A stretch of 64,000 nucleotides of DNA from a bacterium UBP4_UBA6127 (GTDB lineage: Bacteria > UBP4 > UBA4092). The notes below the pieces were generated by a model. That model was not told the DNA's origin. It worked only from the letters and a program-made list of their open reading frames with translations, and did no database searches. The stretch covers positions 39,520 through 103,519 of the forward strand of contig DIVR01000067.1 in the NCBI GenBank assembly GCA_002428325.1, in the 5' to 3' direction. The position numbers and the translations under genes are program-made. Below, piece after piece: positions 1-8,539 of this stretch; within the stretch, counting starts at the first letter, position 1, and each line of letters opens with the position of its first letter.

Positions 1-420
1 CAAAAAATTACCCATGTAACCATAAAAGGAATATATCCCCGGTACTATCCTGCAGGGGCAGTTGATTATTTCCTTGCCTATCACAGCCCAGAAAATATTG
101 CGGCCGATATTGCTTCGGGAAATACAGTCCTCGCCATGATCGGGAATGAAGCGGTAGGAACGGTCACGGTAAAAGAGAATGAAATAGGCCGTTTGTTCGT
201 ACTGTCTCAACATCAGGGACAAGGATACGGGAAAGCGCTGCTGGAGTATGCGGAAAAGGTAATATTCCGAAAGTCTCCCCGAATCCTGTTGCACTCTTCA
301 CTTCCGGCAAAAGGAATCTACATTAAATACGGTTATAAACCATTGGAATACCACATATTACCCGTTAATAACGGCGATTATCTTTGCTATGATGTAATGG
401 AAAAAATTATGGACCATTAA
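1..420 (+). CDS. GNAT-family N-acetyltransferase (5' partial)
   Basis: The reading frame is open from base 1, so the gene starts upstream of the window; the first internal ATG is at 136 but conserved-looking sequence (IYPRYYPAGAVDYF) precedes it. The segment GRLFVLSQHQGQGYGKALLEYAE matches the acetyl-CoA binding motif A of GNAT enzymes (Q/R-x-x-G-x-G/A), and the C-terminal KGIYIKYGYKPLEY resembles the family's last strands. These enzymes transfer an acetyl group from acetyl-CoA to an amine; the substrate cannot be told. No terminator is visible after the stop codon. Confidence 0.85.
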   Translation, partial: QKITHVTIKGIYPRYYPAGAVDYFLAYHSPENIAADIASGNTVLAMIGNEAVGTVTVKENEIGRLFVLSQHQGQGYGKALLEYAEKVIFRKSPRILLHSSLPAKGIYIKYGYKPLEYHILPVNNGDYLCYDVMEKIMDH

Positions 421-660
421 TTTTTTCCAAAAAACAAATTACAATTTGCAACCCCGACAGCATCATTTTATTTATAAGGTTATTAAAAATCTCAGGAACT
501 GTCTTTTTTAGTGGAGCCACTGGCAAATATTTACTGATATTCCCCGCAGGACAAAATGGCGGGAGAGTTCCCTTAATGGGAGCATATTGCCCTTTTGTTA
601 TCACCAACTCTTATCAGGGTCTGCGGATTGCTCCTGTAAAATGATATAAGGAGAGAACCT
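421..660. other. Intergenic region, possible small hairpins
   Basis: No convincing gene lies in these 240 bases. A short inverted pair CCCGC (543-547) and GCGGG (559-563) is followed by GC-richer sequence up to about 595, which could be a weak RNA structure. The only unusual point is that this patch is more GC-rich than its surroundings. A purine-rich ribosome binding site (AAGGAGAG) ends about 6 bases before the ATG at 661. Confidence 0.3.
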
Positions 661-1182
661 ATGCCGATAAAAAATATCGAAATAAAAGCCCGTTGTGCCG
701 ATACGGCGAAAATTAGGGAAATTTTAAAATCCTGGCAAGCCGAATATAAGGGGCTGGACCACCAGGTTGATACCTATTTTAAAGTCAATAACGGAAGGCT
801 GAAACTCAGGGAAGGGAATATTGAGAAAAACCTGATTTATTATGACCGGCCCAATCAGTCCGGCCCTAAAAAATCATCCGTCATTCTCTACCCGGTTGCC
901 GATAGCCCTGCTCTAAAAGAGGCTTTGACCCGTTCACTGGGAGTTTGGGTGGTAGTTGATAAGCATCGGGAAATATATTTTATCGATAATGTAAAAATCC
1001 ACCTGGACCGGTTGGAAGGATTGGGAGAATTTGTTGAGATTGAAGCCATTGATAGAGATGGAACTATTCGTGAAGAGAAGCTATTGGAACAATGCCAAAA
1101 ATACCTGGATTTATTTGGCATCAGGGAAGAAGACCTTTTGAAAGGCTCTTACAGTGATATGCTTCTGGAGGCTCAATCCTGA
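661..1182 (+). CDS. CYTH-domain protein (class IV adenylate cyclase-like)
   Basis: This 173-residue protein begins PIKNIEIKAR, the N-terminal signature of the CYTH superfamily (ExExK-like; here N5-x-E7-x-K9), and continues with charged beta-strand motifs such as QVDTYFKVNNGRLKLRE and LDRLEGLGEFVEIEA that line the family's tunnel. Length fits the single-domain CyaB/thiamine-triphosphatase type. Family members hydrolyse or cyclise triphosphate substrates with Mg2+ or Mn2+; which reaction applies here cannot be read from sequence. A good ribosome binding site precedes the ATG. The last 10 bases overlap the tail of the convergent helicase gene. Confidence 0.8.
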   Translation: MPIKNIEIKARCADTAKIREILKSWQAEYKGLDHQVDTYFKVNNGRLKLREGNIEKNLIYYDRPNQSGPKKSSVILYPVADSPALKEALTRSLGVWVVVDKHREIYFIDNVKIHLDRLEGLGEFVEIEAIDRDGTIREEKLLEQCQKYLDLFGIREEDLLKGSYSDMLLEAQS

Positions 1183-2594
1183 ATTGAGAAAAGAAATCCC
1201 CGTTTCAGGCTGCCCTTATTGCATTCATCAATAAACCGGATAACCCTGGGATCCACCATGATATGCCGGGGGAGTATTTTCTGTTTCAGGACAATTCCAT
1301 CCAGCCTCCGGCATCGGCTTAAGGCTACATAGGTCTGCCCCGGAGCAAAAGAACCCCATCCCAAATCAATGATGACCTTATCAAAGGATTTTCCCTGGCT
1401 TTTATGAATGGTAACGGCCCAGGCCAGCCGGAGAGGGTATTGTTTGAATTTTCCAACCAGGTCAGAGATGATTTTATTCTCCTCAGTATCCCATTGAAAA
1501 TGAAATAATTCCCAGGTAAAAGGAAGCACTTCATGGAATTTCCCATTAGGGAATTCCACCACAACGCTTTCACCGTTAAAGCCAAGGACTCTTCCCAGGC
1601 TGCCATTCACCCATCGCCCTTCGGAATCATTATTCAGGCACATGACCTGGGCTTTTTCTTTCAAAAAGAGGTTTTGTTCGGTAGGCAGGTTTCGGGTGTC
1701 GAAATTGCCGTCAATTTCCCCTGACAAAGATAATCCATCCCCCGGTAATTCTCCCAATTTTCCGGCATTGATAGTATTGGCCATGGCATTGGTGGTGGTC
1801 AGATGGATGGTATATTCATCGGAATAATCAGCGGTTGGATTAAACCGGGAATTCAGCCGGTCAAGTTCTTCCGGGCCGGCCGTATTATTCCGAATCGCAT
1901 TGAGGATCCGGATAAAATCTTCTTCTTCCTGCCGATAGACCTTTTCCAGCTCCACATATTCCATTTCGATTTCAGTAAACACATGCGAACTGAAAAAATA
2001 CTCTGAGGAATAGTATTCTCGATAAATCTTTTTCTCGGCGGTCGTAACTACCGGAGGCAACTGGAAGAGGTCTCCGATAAAAATCATCTGCACTCCGCCA
2101 AAAGGAGTTGCCCGGTATCCCCGGTTCAGCCGCAGGGATTTATCCACACAATCCAATAAATCGGACCGGACCATGGAGATTTCATCAATGACAATCGTAT
2201 CGATCATCCGATAAATATTATTTCCATCGGTTCCAAACCGGCGGTTTTTCCTGACTTTATCGTGAGTGATGTCCGGCTTGAACCCAAAAAAGGAATGGAT
2301 AGTCTCCCCACTGACATTCAATGCCGCTACTCCGGTGGGGGCCAGTACTACTACATTTTTCCGGCTGTTTCGCCGAAAATAATCCAGCAGGGTCGATTTT
2401 CCGGTACCGGCTTTTCCGGTTATCAGCAGATGCCGATTAGAATTTTCCATGATATCCAGGGCTTTGGCAAACCCTGGGTTTATCTCTATCCCCTCTGAAC
2501 TGACCGGCGCGAAACTATCATCCATTATATCTATCGATCCAGAAGGCTTTAACTGGAATCCTTCTGTCCTTTCATGGCTGGAAACGGTTCCCAT
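1173..2594 (-). CDS. PIF1-like superfamily 1 DNA helicase
   Basis: The 473-residue protein carries Walker A (GKAGTGKST, K66), Walker B (DEISM, D137-E138), a GDLFQLPPV motif III and a C-terminal VTIHKSQGKSFDKVIID motif, the PIF1/RecD2/Dda arrangement. Such enzymes unwind DNA 5' to 3' and often act on stalled forks or structured DNA. The first 40 residues look unstructured, and M24 is an alternative start; no clear ribosome binding site settles this. It is transcribed divergently from the MATE gene, and its stop region overlaps the CYTH gene by 10 bases, so the two transcripts are antisense at their ends. Confidence 0.88.
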   Translation of the reverse strand: MGTVSSHERTEGFQLKPSGSIDIMDDSFAPVSSEGIEINPGFAKALDIMENSNRHLLITGKAGTGKSTLLDYFRRNSRKNVVVLAPTGVAALNVSGETIHSFFGFKPDITHDKVRKNRRFGTDGNNIYRMIDTIVIDEISMVRSDLLDCVDKSLRLNRGYRATPFGGVQMIFIGDLFQLPPVVTTAEKKIYREYYSSEYFFSSHVFTEIEMEYVELEKVYRQEEEDFIRILNAIRNNTAGPEELDRLNSRFNPTADYSDEYTIHLTTTNAMANTINAGKLGELPGDGLSLSGEIDGNFDTRNLPTEQNLFLKEKAQVMCLNNDSEGRWVNGSLGRVLGFNGESVVVEFPNGKFHEVLPFTWELFHFQWDTEENKIISDLVGKFKQYPLRLAWAVTIHKSQGKSFDKVIIDLGWGSFAPGQTYVALSRCRRLDGIVLKQKILPRHIMVDPRVIRFIDECNKGSLKRGFLFSIQD

Positions 2595-2626
2595 TTTACC
2601 ATGGACTGTAATATTTCAACTTCTCT

Positions 2627-2634
2627 ATTATAAT
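2627..2634. promoter_or_regulatory. Overlapping divergent -10-like boxes
   Basis: The sequence ATTATAAT contains TATAAT on the plus strand (2629-2634, 46 bases before the MATE start) and TATAAT on the minus strand (2632-2627, 32 bases before the helicase start). They would drive the divergent genes face to face. No good -35 box is seen on either strand, so this is tentative. Confidence 0.35.
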
Positions 2635-2680
2635 GATGGATGAGATTTTCCAATGATACCGGATAAAGCTACTTCATAAT

Positions 2681-4090
2681 ATGAGCGCAGCCGAACCATC
2701 AAGCCTTGATTCCAGGGCCTATCTTGACCTTCGGGCCGAATCTTTAGGTAAAACCCTTTTCAAACTGGCATATCCTGCCGTTTTGGAAAATATCCTCTAT
2801 ATGGCTGTCTATATCTTTGATGCTGCCATTGTAGGCTGGCTCAAAGATGAGAGCGCACTGGCAGGCACCATGCTGGCCAGTTCAATTTTCATGGTCATCG
2901 GAACGCCTTTTCAAGCTATCAGTGTGGCGGTAAATTCCCTGGTAGCCAGAAGCTGGGGTGCTGGGGACAAGGAGAGGGCCAGGTTATATTCCCGGCAGGT
3001 CCTGGCAATGGGATGGATTTTTGCTTTTATCATGATGGGATTAGGCTACTTCCTGGCTCCTTATCTTCTTTCCTGGATGGGTGGGAAACCGGAGGTTGTC
3101 CGAGCCGGCACTTTATATTTCCGCATCGTCATATTGTCTCTTCCCCTGCAAGTCCCCCTGTTCATGTCCAGCGGTATCCTTCGGGGCACAGGCGATACCC
3201 GGACTCCGATGATGATTACCCTGATAATGAATATCTTTAATATCCTCCTCTGCTGGCTGCTGGCCTTCGGGGCCGGCCCCATACCCGCAATGGGACTGGC
3301 GGGGGTTGGTTGGGGAGCTGCTTTAGCTCAGGGACTGGGGGGGATGATTGCTTTCTTTGTATTATCCAAAGGACTCAGCACTATTCGTATCCCCTGGAAA
3401 GAATGCCTGGCATGGAGTAACTCCATTATCAAACCGATCTGGAGCCTGGCTTACCCGGTAATGATTGAACGGTTTTTTACAACCGGCGCCGGACTGGTCT
3501 TCATGTATATCATCGCTAAATTGGGAACTACCGCCCTGGCGGCCCATAATGTGGCGTTGAGGATCGAATCCATCGCCTTTATGCCTCCCTGGGGTTTGAG
3601 TGTGGCGGTGGCTACCCTCGTCGGCCAGTCCCTGGGAGCTAATCGTCCGGAAATCGCTGAGTTGACCGTTAAAAAATCCCTTCTCTGGATCAGTTACCTG
3701 ATGGCCGCGATGGCTGTTTTTTTCCTCATATTCTCACGGCAAATGGTTATTGTCTTCGGTGCGACTCCGGAAGTTCGCTGGATGGCGGGAACGGTCCTCC
3801 AGATTGCCGCCCTCGAAATGCCTTTTATTGCCTTCTTTGCAGTCCTGGCGGGATGCCTTCGGGGGGCGGGGGATACCAAATCCCCTCTTTATGTCATGAC
3901 TATCTGCTTATTAGTCTTCAGATTCGGTGTTGTTTATCTCTTTGCCATCACTTTCGGCTGGGGATTGCCTGGCGTCTGGTTCGCCACTGCCCTGGATTGG
4001 ATGGGACGGTCCGGCGGCCTTTGGTATATCTTTAAACAAGGCCGTTGGAAACAGGTCCATCAAAAACTCGCTCCTCACTCTTCCCCCTGA
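2681..4090 (+). CDS. MATE-family efflux transporter
   Basis: A 469-residue polytopic membrane protein with about 12 hydrophobic segments in two similar halves, as in NorM/DinF proteins. Each half begins with a typical MATE segment (LAYPAVLENILYMAVYIFDA near residue 28 and LAYPVMIERFFTTGAGLVFM near residue 256), and each contains the RGxGDTxxP-type loop (GILRGTGDTRTP, GCLRGAGDTKSP). MATE proteins export drugs or metabolites by sodium or proton antiport; the substrate is unknown. The ATG at 2681 lacks an obvious ribosome binding site. The gene stands alone. Confidence 0.9.
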   Translation: MSAAEPSSLDSRAYLDLRAESLGKTLFKLAYPAVLENILYMAVYIFDAAIVGWLKDESALAGTMLASSIFMVIGTPFQAISVAVNSLVARSWGAGDKERARLYSRQVLAMGWIFAFIMMGLGYFLAPYLLSWMGGKPEVVRAGTLYFRIVILSLPLQVPLFMSSGILRGTGDTRTPMMITLIMNIFNILLCWLLAFGAGPIPAMGLAGVGWGAALAQGLGGMIAFFVLSKGLSTIRIPWKECLAWSNSIIKPIWSLAYPVMIERFFTTGAGLVFMYIIAKLGTTALAAHNVALRIESIAFMPPWGLSVAVATLVGQSLGANRPEIAELTVKKSLLWISYLMAAMAVFFLIFSRQMVIVFGATPEVRWMAGTVLQIAALEMPFIAFFAVLAGCLRGAGDTKSPLYVMTICLLVFRFGVVYLFAITFGWGLPGVWFATALDWMGRSGGLWYIFKQGRWKQVHQKLAPHSSP

Positions 4091-4185
4091 ACTTCTTTTA
4101 TTCCTTTTTTATCATCCTGATTCTTTTTTCGATTCTCTCTTTTTTTCGGAATGGGACCCACCCTGTAACCTTCAGCCTGGGTCCC
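4081..4185 (-). repeat. Dispersed hairpin repeat, family 2, copy 1 (degenerate)
   Basis: Arms GGGACCCA (4153-4160) and TGGGTCCC (4178-4185) form an inverted repeat. Read on the minus strand, this element shares GACCCAGGCTGAAGG, TGGGTCCC and, about 55 bases further on, AAAGGAATAAAA and CAGGGGGAA with the copy at 33737-33845. It overlaps the last bases of the MATE gene and covers a pyrimidine-rich tract. It might also serve as a transcription end for the MATE gene. Confidence 0.55.
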
Positions 4186-4615
4186 TCCCCCAATTCCCTC
4201 ATCTCCCACTGGTTATGTTTTTATTCGAAATACACTTTTCTATATCCTCCTGATACAAATATTAAACTAATAATTAACTCCCCGATTATTCGATTCATTC
4301 TCAACTTCCCCCCTCCCTGAAGTATCCTTATTTATAATCTATAATATTATAATTATTGTTGTTATATTATAATCACCGATAATATAATAATTATATTGAA
4401 TTTAACCACCCCCCGTTGTATCATTACTGTTAATATTTGATTTGGTATTTTATAAGCTGGTTATTTATAATATTAATATGATTAAACGGGATAAAGAAAA
4501 TATAAGGGAAATAAAACGCAGCCAGGATGCGATCTATTGATAGAAGAGCTTTCAGGGTAAAGCTTAAAAATGCACTTTAAGGGAATTACCCAGGGAGGGA
4601 GGGGAAAGATACAGA
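4091..4615. other. Long AT-rich intergenic region
   Basis: These 525 bases hold no convincing gene. They contain a pyrimidine-rich tract (about 4090-4147), a repeat copy, and a very AT-rich stretch at about 4321-4480 made largely of TATAAT/ATTATA-like words, then the hairpin-rich leader of the pseudopilin gene. The AT-rich stretch has many possible -10 boxes, so the pseudopilin promoter is probably here but cannot be fixed. Confidence 0.5.
4517..4581 (+). promoter_or_regulatory. Hairpin-rich 5' leader of the pseudopilin gene
   Basis: Consecutive small perfect inverted repeats occur: CGCA/TGCG (4517-4520, 4528-4531), TCTAT/ATAGA (4533-4537, 4540-4544), AGCTTT/AAAGCT (4547-4552, 4559-4564) and CTTAAA/TTTAAG (4563-4568, 4576-4581). 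The last two overlap by two bases and so could be alternative. It does not match the c-di-GMP riboswitch consensus as I know it. A purine-rich ribosome binding region (GGGAGGGAGGGG) follows before the ATG at 4616. Confidence 0.35.
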
Positions 4616-5197
4616 ATGAAAACAAGAAATTCAGGTTTTACATTAATTGAACTTTTAATTGTTGTAGCGATTATTGCTATTTTAGCTGCCATTGCCATTC
4701 CGAATTTCTTAGCGGCTCAGACCAGAGCAAAAGTGTCCCGATGTAAAAGTGATCTCCGTACATTACACACAGGTATGGAATCTTATTATGTAGATGAAAA
4801 CTCTTATGTACCAGAACATTTAGACATGACTGCTAATGAACAATTGAGACACTTAGCAATTTATGCTCATTTAACAACACCAGTTGCTTATATAACAACT
4901 ATTCCTGTTGATCCCTTCAAATCAGGGATGCGGGATGGTACCAGTTATGTCAATAACCCATATTATTGGTATTATAATTGGCTTGCCCGTTATGGACACC
5001 CCATTGATTTAGTCAACACCTATGGATGGGATCCATGGTTTGATGGTCAATCCAGCGCAATAATGATATCCATTGGTCCATCATTTAAAACTGTTGCTAG
5101 TGTAAGTGGCGTAGGTTTTGGAGTATACGATCCATCAAATGGAACAGTCTCCCCTGGTTATATTTATCGACTATTGCCAGGTGGCAGAAGCAACTAA
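4616..5197 (+). CDS. Orphan type II/IV pseudopilin-like protein
   Basis: The 193-residue protein has a class III signal: MKTRNSG then FTLIELLIVVAIIAILAAIA, with the prepilin peptidase site after G7, Phe+1 and Glu+5, followed by a hydrophobic helix. The C-terminal part is rich in Tyr, Trp and Pro and resembles the variable pseudopilins abundant in PVC and candidate-phylum genomes, not GspG, since it lacks the GspG calcium loop. It may be a surface or secretion-related pilin. It has its own leader and terminator and lies 23 kb from the secretion operon. No prepilin peptidase gene is in the window. Confidence 0.85.
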   Translation: MKTRNSGFTLIELLIVVAIIAILAAIAIPNFLAAQTRAKVSRCKSDLRTLHTGMESYYVDENSYVPEHLDMTANEQLRHLAIYAHLTTPVAYITTIPVDPFKSGMRDGTSYVNNPYYWYYNWLARYGHPIDLVNTYGWDPWFDGQSSAIMISIGPSFKTVASVSGVGFGVYDPSNGTVSPGYIYRLLPGGRSN

Positions 5198-5229
5198 AAA
5201 GCATATCCTCGTTTTTCCTTTATGTATTC

Positions 5230-5262
5230 AGCCCCAACCCCAGGTGGGTTGGGGCTTTTTTT
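5230..5262 (+). terminator. Intrinsic terminator after the pseudopilin gene
   Basis: Perfect stem GCCCCAACCC (5231-5240) and GGGTTGGGGC (5246-5255), 5-base loop, followed by seven T. Confidence 0.92.
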
Positions 5263-5289
5263 GAGGCCGCCTTTATATAAAATAGGGTA

Positions 5290-5314
5290 GAATTTAATTG
5301 CTTTTATTAAATTC
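5290..5314. promoter_or_regulatory. Operator-like inverted repeat before the GH20 gene
   Basis: Perfect 9-base arms GAATTTAAT (5290-5298) and ATTAAATTC (5306-5314) are separated by 7 bases, about 20 bases before the GH20 start. The sequence just before it (ATAGGGTAGAAT) resembles the one before the aldose epimerase gene (ATAGGGTACAAT, about 19006-19017). It could bind a dimeric regulator or form an RNA hairpin; AT-rich content makes chance plausible. Confidence 0.4.
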
Positions 5315-5335
5315 CACACTATAGGGAGAGAACTC

Positions 5336-8230
5336 ATGGTAAAAAGAATAATCAGCCCCATACTGATAGGATTATTAGCGATACTTCTAATAAGCCTCCC
5401 CCAGAGGGGAAATGCCCAGGAAGAGAAGAATATCCTTAAGGCCCAAGTGGGCCAAATGCAGTTTCAATATACCCCTCAGAATGGGTTATCTTTGAATGTT
5501 CATGGCATCCCAGTCATTAAAGGAAGTTCCTTCTGGGTATTTAAACCCGGGTGGAAAGGCCAATATTATGGACTGGAAAACAATAAGAATTTAATCCAGG
5601 ATGCCAAAGTTGAGGATTATCGGGGGGGCAAAAGAATTACCTTTTATCATAAATTACCGGCTCAAACCGAAAACCCCTTTGAAGGCAAGGAAACCATCAT
5701 CCTGCTGCCCAATAATACCTATAAAATCATTATGGATGGTAAATTAGTGCAAAATACTCCGGCAGCCATGGAATGGAAAATCGGGGAAGTGAATCCCGTC
5801 ATCATTATCGGAAAACCTTATACAGTTACCACCCGGGGGAAAAAGATAACAAAGACTCTTTGGACTGAACCCAAAGGTATCGACTACGATGATGGAATGG
5901 TGGGTAAAGGATTCGACAGCCTTGAATTTCAATCCAAACTGGGTCCTATCAAAATATCCACTCAGTCCAAAAATAATATTTCATTTTTCGATTATCGTAA
6001 AAACCGATGGGCCGATGCTTCTAATCCTTATTTCTGGATGGGACGGCTGGATAACGAGATCAAATATGGAAAACCTTTCCATTATGAAATCACATTTAAA
6101 TTCCCGGAAAATGTCATCCCGGACTCCACCCTTCTACCTTTAAAAGCTCTGGAAGCGGATATCCACCCGACTCAGGAAGCCCAAGTCCCCAATCAAGACC
6201 CGACTTTCATTGTGCCAACCCCCAAACAATTGGCTTTTACCAACCAGTTGTTTCCTCTCAATAATCAGACTCGAATCTACACAGGGAAGAATCCCGGCGA
6301 GAATATCGATAAGGCCCTTGATTTATTCCTCAGCGAATTAAAAGATTCTTACGGGATAGCCCCTCAAGTTATAAAAGATGATTTCCAGGCAGGAGAGAAG
6401 AAAGAAAAAGCCATTATCCTTGGGAAGGCAGGATTACCGGTTGAGCTATGCAAAAAAGCCGGAATTCCTGTCCCGGACAACCCGGAAGGTTATAGTCTTT
6501 TAGCTGATAACGACAAGGTTGCCGTGGCTGCCAATACCGACCAGGGGTTATTTTATGGGTTAGCCAGCCTTATCCAGATGGTTAAAATCACAAAAGAAGG
6601 ATTTTTCTTGAAAGGGGCGGCCATCCAGGATTATCCAGCCTTGGAATTCCGTGGGGTTCATTGCCTTTCCGGAAAAAATCAAGGGACTGAAATATCTAGA
6701 GCCGTCAGGACTCTGCTGGCTAGAAATAAATTGAATTCCATGGTCTGGGAATGTGAATATATTAATTGGGATTCCTGCCCTGAAATTGTCAGTCCATTAT
6801 ATGGAATGACCAAGAAGGATGCGGAAAAAGTAAAACAAGCCGCTCAGGATAATTATGTAGAGATTATTCCCCTAGTCCAGTCTCTGGGCCATTCGGCATG
6901 GATTTTTGAGAATGGGCAGCACCTGGATCTGGCGGAAGACCCGGCTGATCCTTATGCCTACTGTGTGACTAATCCTGACACCTACAAATTCATTTATAAG
7001 GTCTATCAGGAAGCTCTGGATTTCTTCCATCCCCGTTATTTCCATATCGGTCATGATGAAGTAAATACCGGCAGTGCCCGTTATCCCTATCGGAGCAAAG
7101 CCAGCGGCAAATCAGAAACCGAATTGATACTGGGGGATATTCTCAAGCATCATGAATGGTTCTCTCAGCGTAATGTCAAACTGATGATGTGGGGAGATAT
7201 GTTTTTAAATGATAATGAAGCCCCGGATGCGACTTTTGCCAAAACGATGGAAGAAGCAAAAGAAAGAAGATCTCTGCTTCCCAAGGATATCACTATCACT
7301 GATTGGCACTATGTCGCTGACACCCAATCTGATTATCCCTCCCTTAAAACCTTTAAGGACGCTGGATTTGATGTGATCGGAGCCGGATGGTTCCGCCCTG
7401 AGAATATCAGGGGCCATGCCTCTGCCTGCGCGAAATATGGGGTTAAAGGTTATCTCCAAACCACCTGGGCAGGTTTCAATTTTATGATTGATAACAACCC
7501 TTCCTCCTGGCATCAGTATTGGGCCTATATCAATGCGGCAGAATATGCCTGGTCTGGAAAAAACACTCCCATTAATGATTTGCCTTTTCAGGCCCAGCAG
7601 GTTTTCTTTGATACCTGGTTTCAGGAAAAGCCACTGGCCACTGAGAAATCAGGGTTCACTGTTGATTTGAAAAAAGCATATAACCGAAGACTCACGGATA
7701 ACGCCGATGCTGAGGGATGGATGGGACTTGGCACTACAGAGGATTTATCAAGTTTCCCCACAGGCCCTAAGGTTTATGGGCAAACCCAGTTTTTGGTAAA
7801 TCCAAATTCCAATGGGGAAGCCGCCATCATGCTGTATGGAAAGTTCAACCCTAAAGGCGCCTATCCTCAGGATATGGAGATTTCTCTGGCAGATAATTCA
7901 AAAGCCTCCGAACTCCATTTCCTCACTAATGCCGGATTTAATTCTAGGGAGAATACCCCAATTGGTGATATCAAACTGATATTTACAGATGGGTCATCCC
8001 AATCATTAGAACTGGTCTATGGGAAGAATATCTTTGCTTATGATGATATTCGCCTGAGCAAATCCTCCCGTATTATCTGGAAGGGAGCCACTTTAAATAA
8101 CAAAACAGTGGCTGTCTGGGACCTGATCTGGACGAATCCTTCCCCCAATAAAGTTATTAAGAAAATCGTCTTACATTCCAATGGGACAGAATCCTGCCCG
8201 ATATTCTATGGGATTACTGGAGTCGAATAA
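5336..8230 (+). CDS. Secreted GH20 beta-N-acetylhexosaminidase
   Basis: A 964-residue protein with a signal peptide (hydrophobic segment then GNA, cleavage near residue 27). Residues about 28-270 are an all-beta-looking domain of unknown type. About 285-425 match the GH20 N-terminal domain, and about 430-780 the GH20 barrel. The catalytic Asp-Glu pair is visible in YFHIGHDEVN (D574, E575). GH20 enzymes remove terminal GlcNAc or GalNAc by substrate-assisted catalysis. The C-terminal ~190 residues are unassigned. GGGAGAG precedes the ATG. It heads a series of carbohydrate genes, so it probably feeds released amino sugar into that pathway; specificity is inferred only. Confidence 0.88.
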   Translation: MVKRIISPILIGLLAILLISLPQRGNAQEEKNILKAQVGQMQFQYTPQNGLSLNVHGIPVIKGSSFWVFKPGWKGQYYGLENNKNLIQDAKVEDYRGGKRITFYHKLPAQTENPFEGKETIILLPNNTYKIIMDGKLVQNTPAAMEWKIGEVNPVIIIGKPYTVTTRGKKITKTLWTEPKGIDYDDGMVGKGFDSLEFQSKLGPIKISTQSKNNISFFDYRKNRWADASNPYFWMGRLDNEIKYGKPFHYEITFKFPENVIPDSTLLPLKALEADIHPTQEAQVPNQDPTFIVPTPKQLAFTNQLFPLNNQTRIYTGKNPGENIDKALDLFLSELKDSYGIAPQVIKDDFQAGEKKEKAIILGKAGLPVELCKKAGIPVPDNPEGYSLLADNDKVAVAANTDQGLFYGLASLIQMVKITKEGFFLKGAAIQDYPALEFRGVHCLSGKNQGTEISRAVRTLLARNKLNSMVWECEYINWDSCPEIVSPLYGMTKKDAEKVKQAAQDNYVEIIPLVQSLGHSAWIFENGQHLDLAEDPADPYAYCVTNPDTYKFIYKVYQEALDFFHPRYFHIGHDEVNTGSARYPYRSKASGKSETELILGDILKHHEWFSQRNVKLMMWGDMFLNDNEAPDATFAKTMEEAKERRSLLPKDITITDWHYVADTQSDYPSLKTFKDAGFDVIGAGWFRPENIRGHASACAKYGVKGYLQTTWAGFNFMIDNNPSSWHQYWAYINAAEYAWSGKNTPINDLPFQAQQVFFDTWFQEKPLATEKSGFTVDLKKAYNRRLTDNADAEGWMGLGTTEDLSSFPTGPKVYGQTQFLVNPNSNGEAAIMLYGKFNPKGAYPQDMEISLADNSKASELHFLTNAGFNSRENTPIGDIKLIFTDGSSQSLELVYGKNIFAYDDIRLSKSSRIIWKGATLNNKTVAVWDLIWTNPSPNKVIKKIVLHSNGTESCPIFYGITGVE

Positions 8231-8539
8231 AACTGTCTTTATGCAAGACCTGTTAGAAAATAGCTCTGTAGAATGCAGGGCCACAGAAACTGAAATCACT
8301 GCCAGGGCCGGTCATTTGAACTTTAAATACCGGCCCCATGGTGGTAGAGAGTCGCACGATTGGAAGATTCCCTTTTATATCTTTAGTATTTTCGTGGTCA
8401 TTAACGCTAGATCTATCCATCCTGCCTTATTTATTGAGAATATTCATAAAAATCATATCGATTCAACCAAGAATGAAGCATTCTTACTTATTTCATCTCA
8501 AACAGCCATCAATTAATTCAAATATAAAAGGAACGCTTT
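8231..8539. other. Intergenic region with GC hairpin and a possible gene remnant
   Basis: A perfect 8-base inverted repeat GGGCCGGT (8305-8312) and ACCGGCCC (8329-8336) could end the GH20 transcript, but no T tract follows. An open frame runs through to 8516 (no stop from about 8181). It contains ARAGHLNFKYRPHGG, which resembles AQVGQMQFQYTPQNG at the start of the mature GH20 protein; this could be the broken end of a related gene or chance. The SSS ribosome binding site (AAAGGAAC) sits just before 8540. Confidence 0.35.

Noticed and set aside
407..607. Minus-strand open frame in the gap after the GNAT gene
   Set aside because: No recognisable domain, no ribosome binding site, and it overlaps the end of the GNAT gene.
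4321..4480. AT-rich stretch considered as a replication origin
   Set aside because: No DnaA-box cluster (TTATNCACA) and no dnaA, dnaN or gyrB gene nearby.
4480..4610. c-di-GMP riboswitch upstream of the pseudopilin gene
   Set aside because: The bases do not match the GEMM-I or class II core consensus that I know; only unrelated small hairpins are seen.
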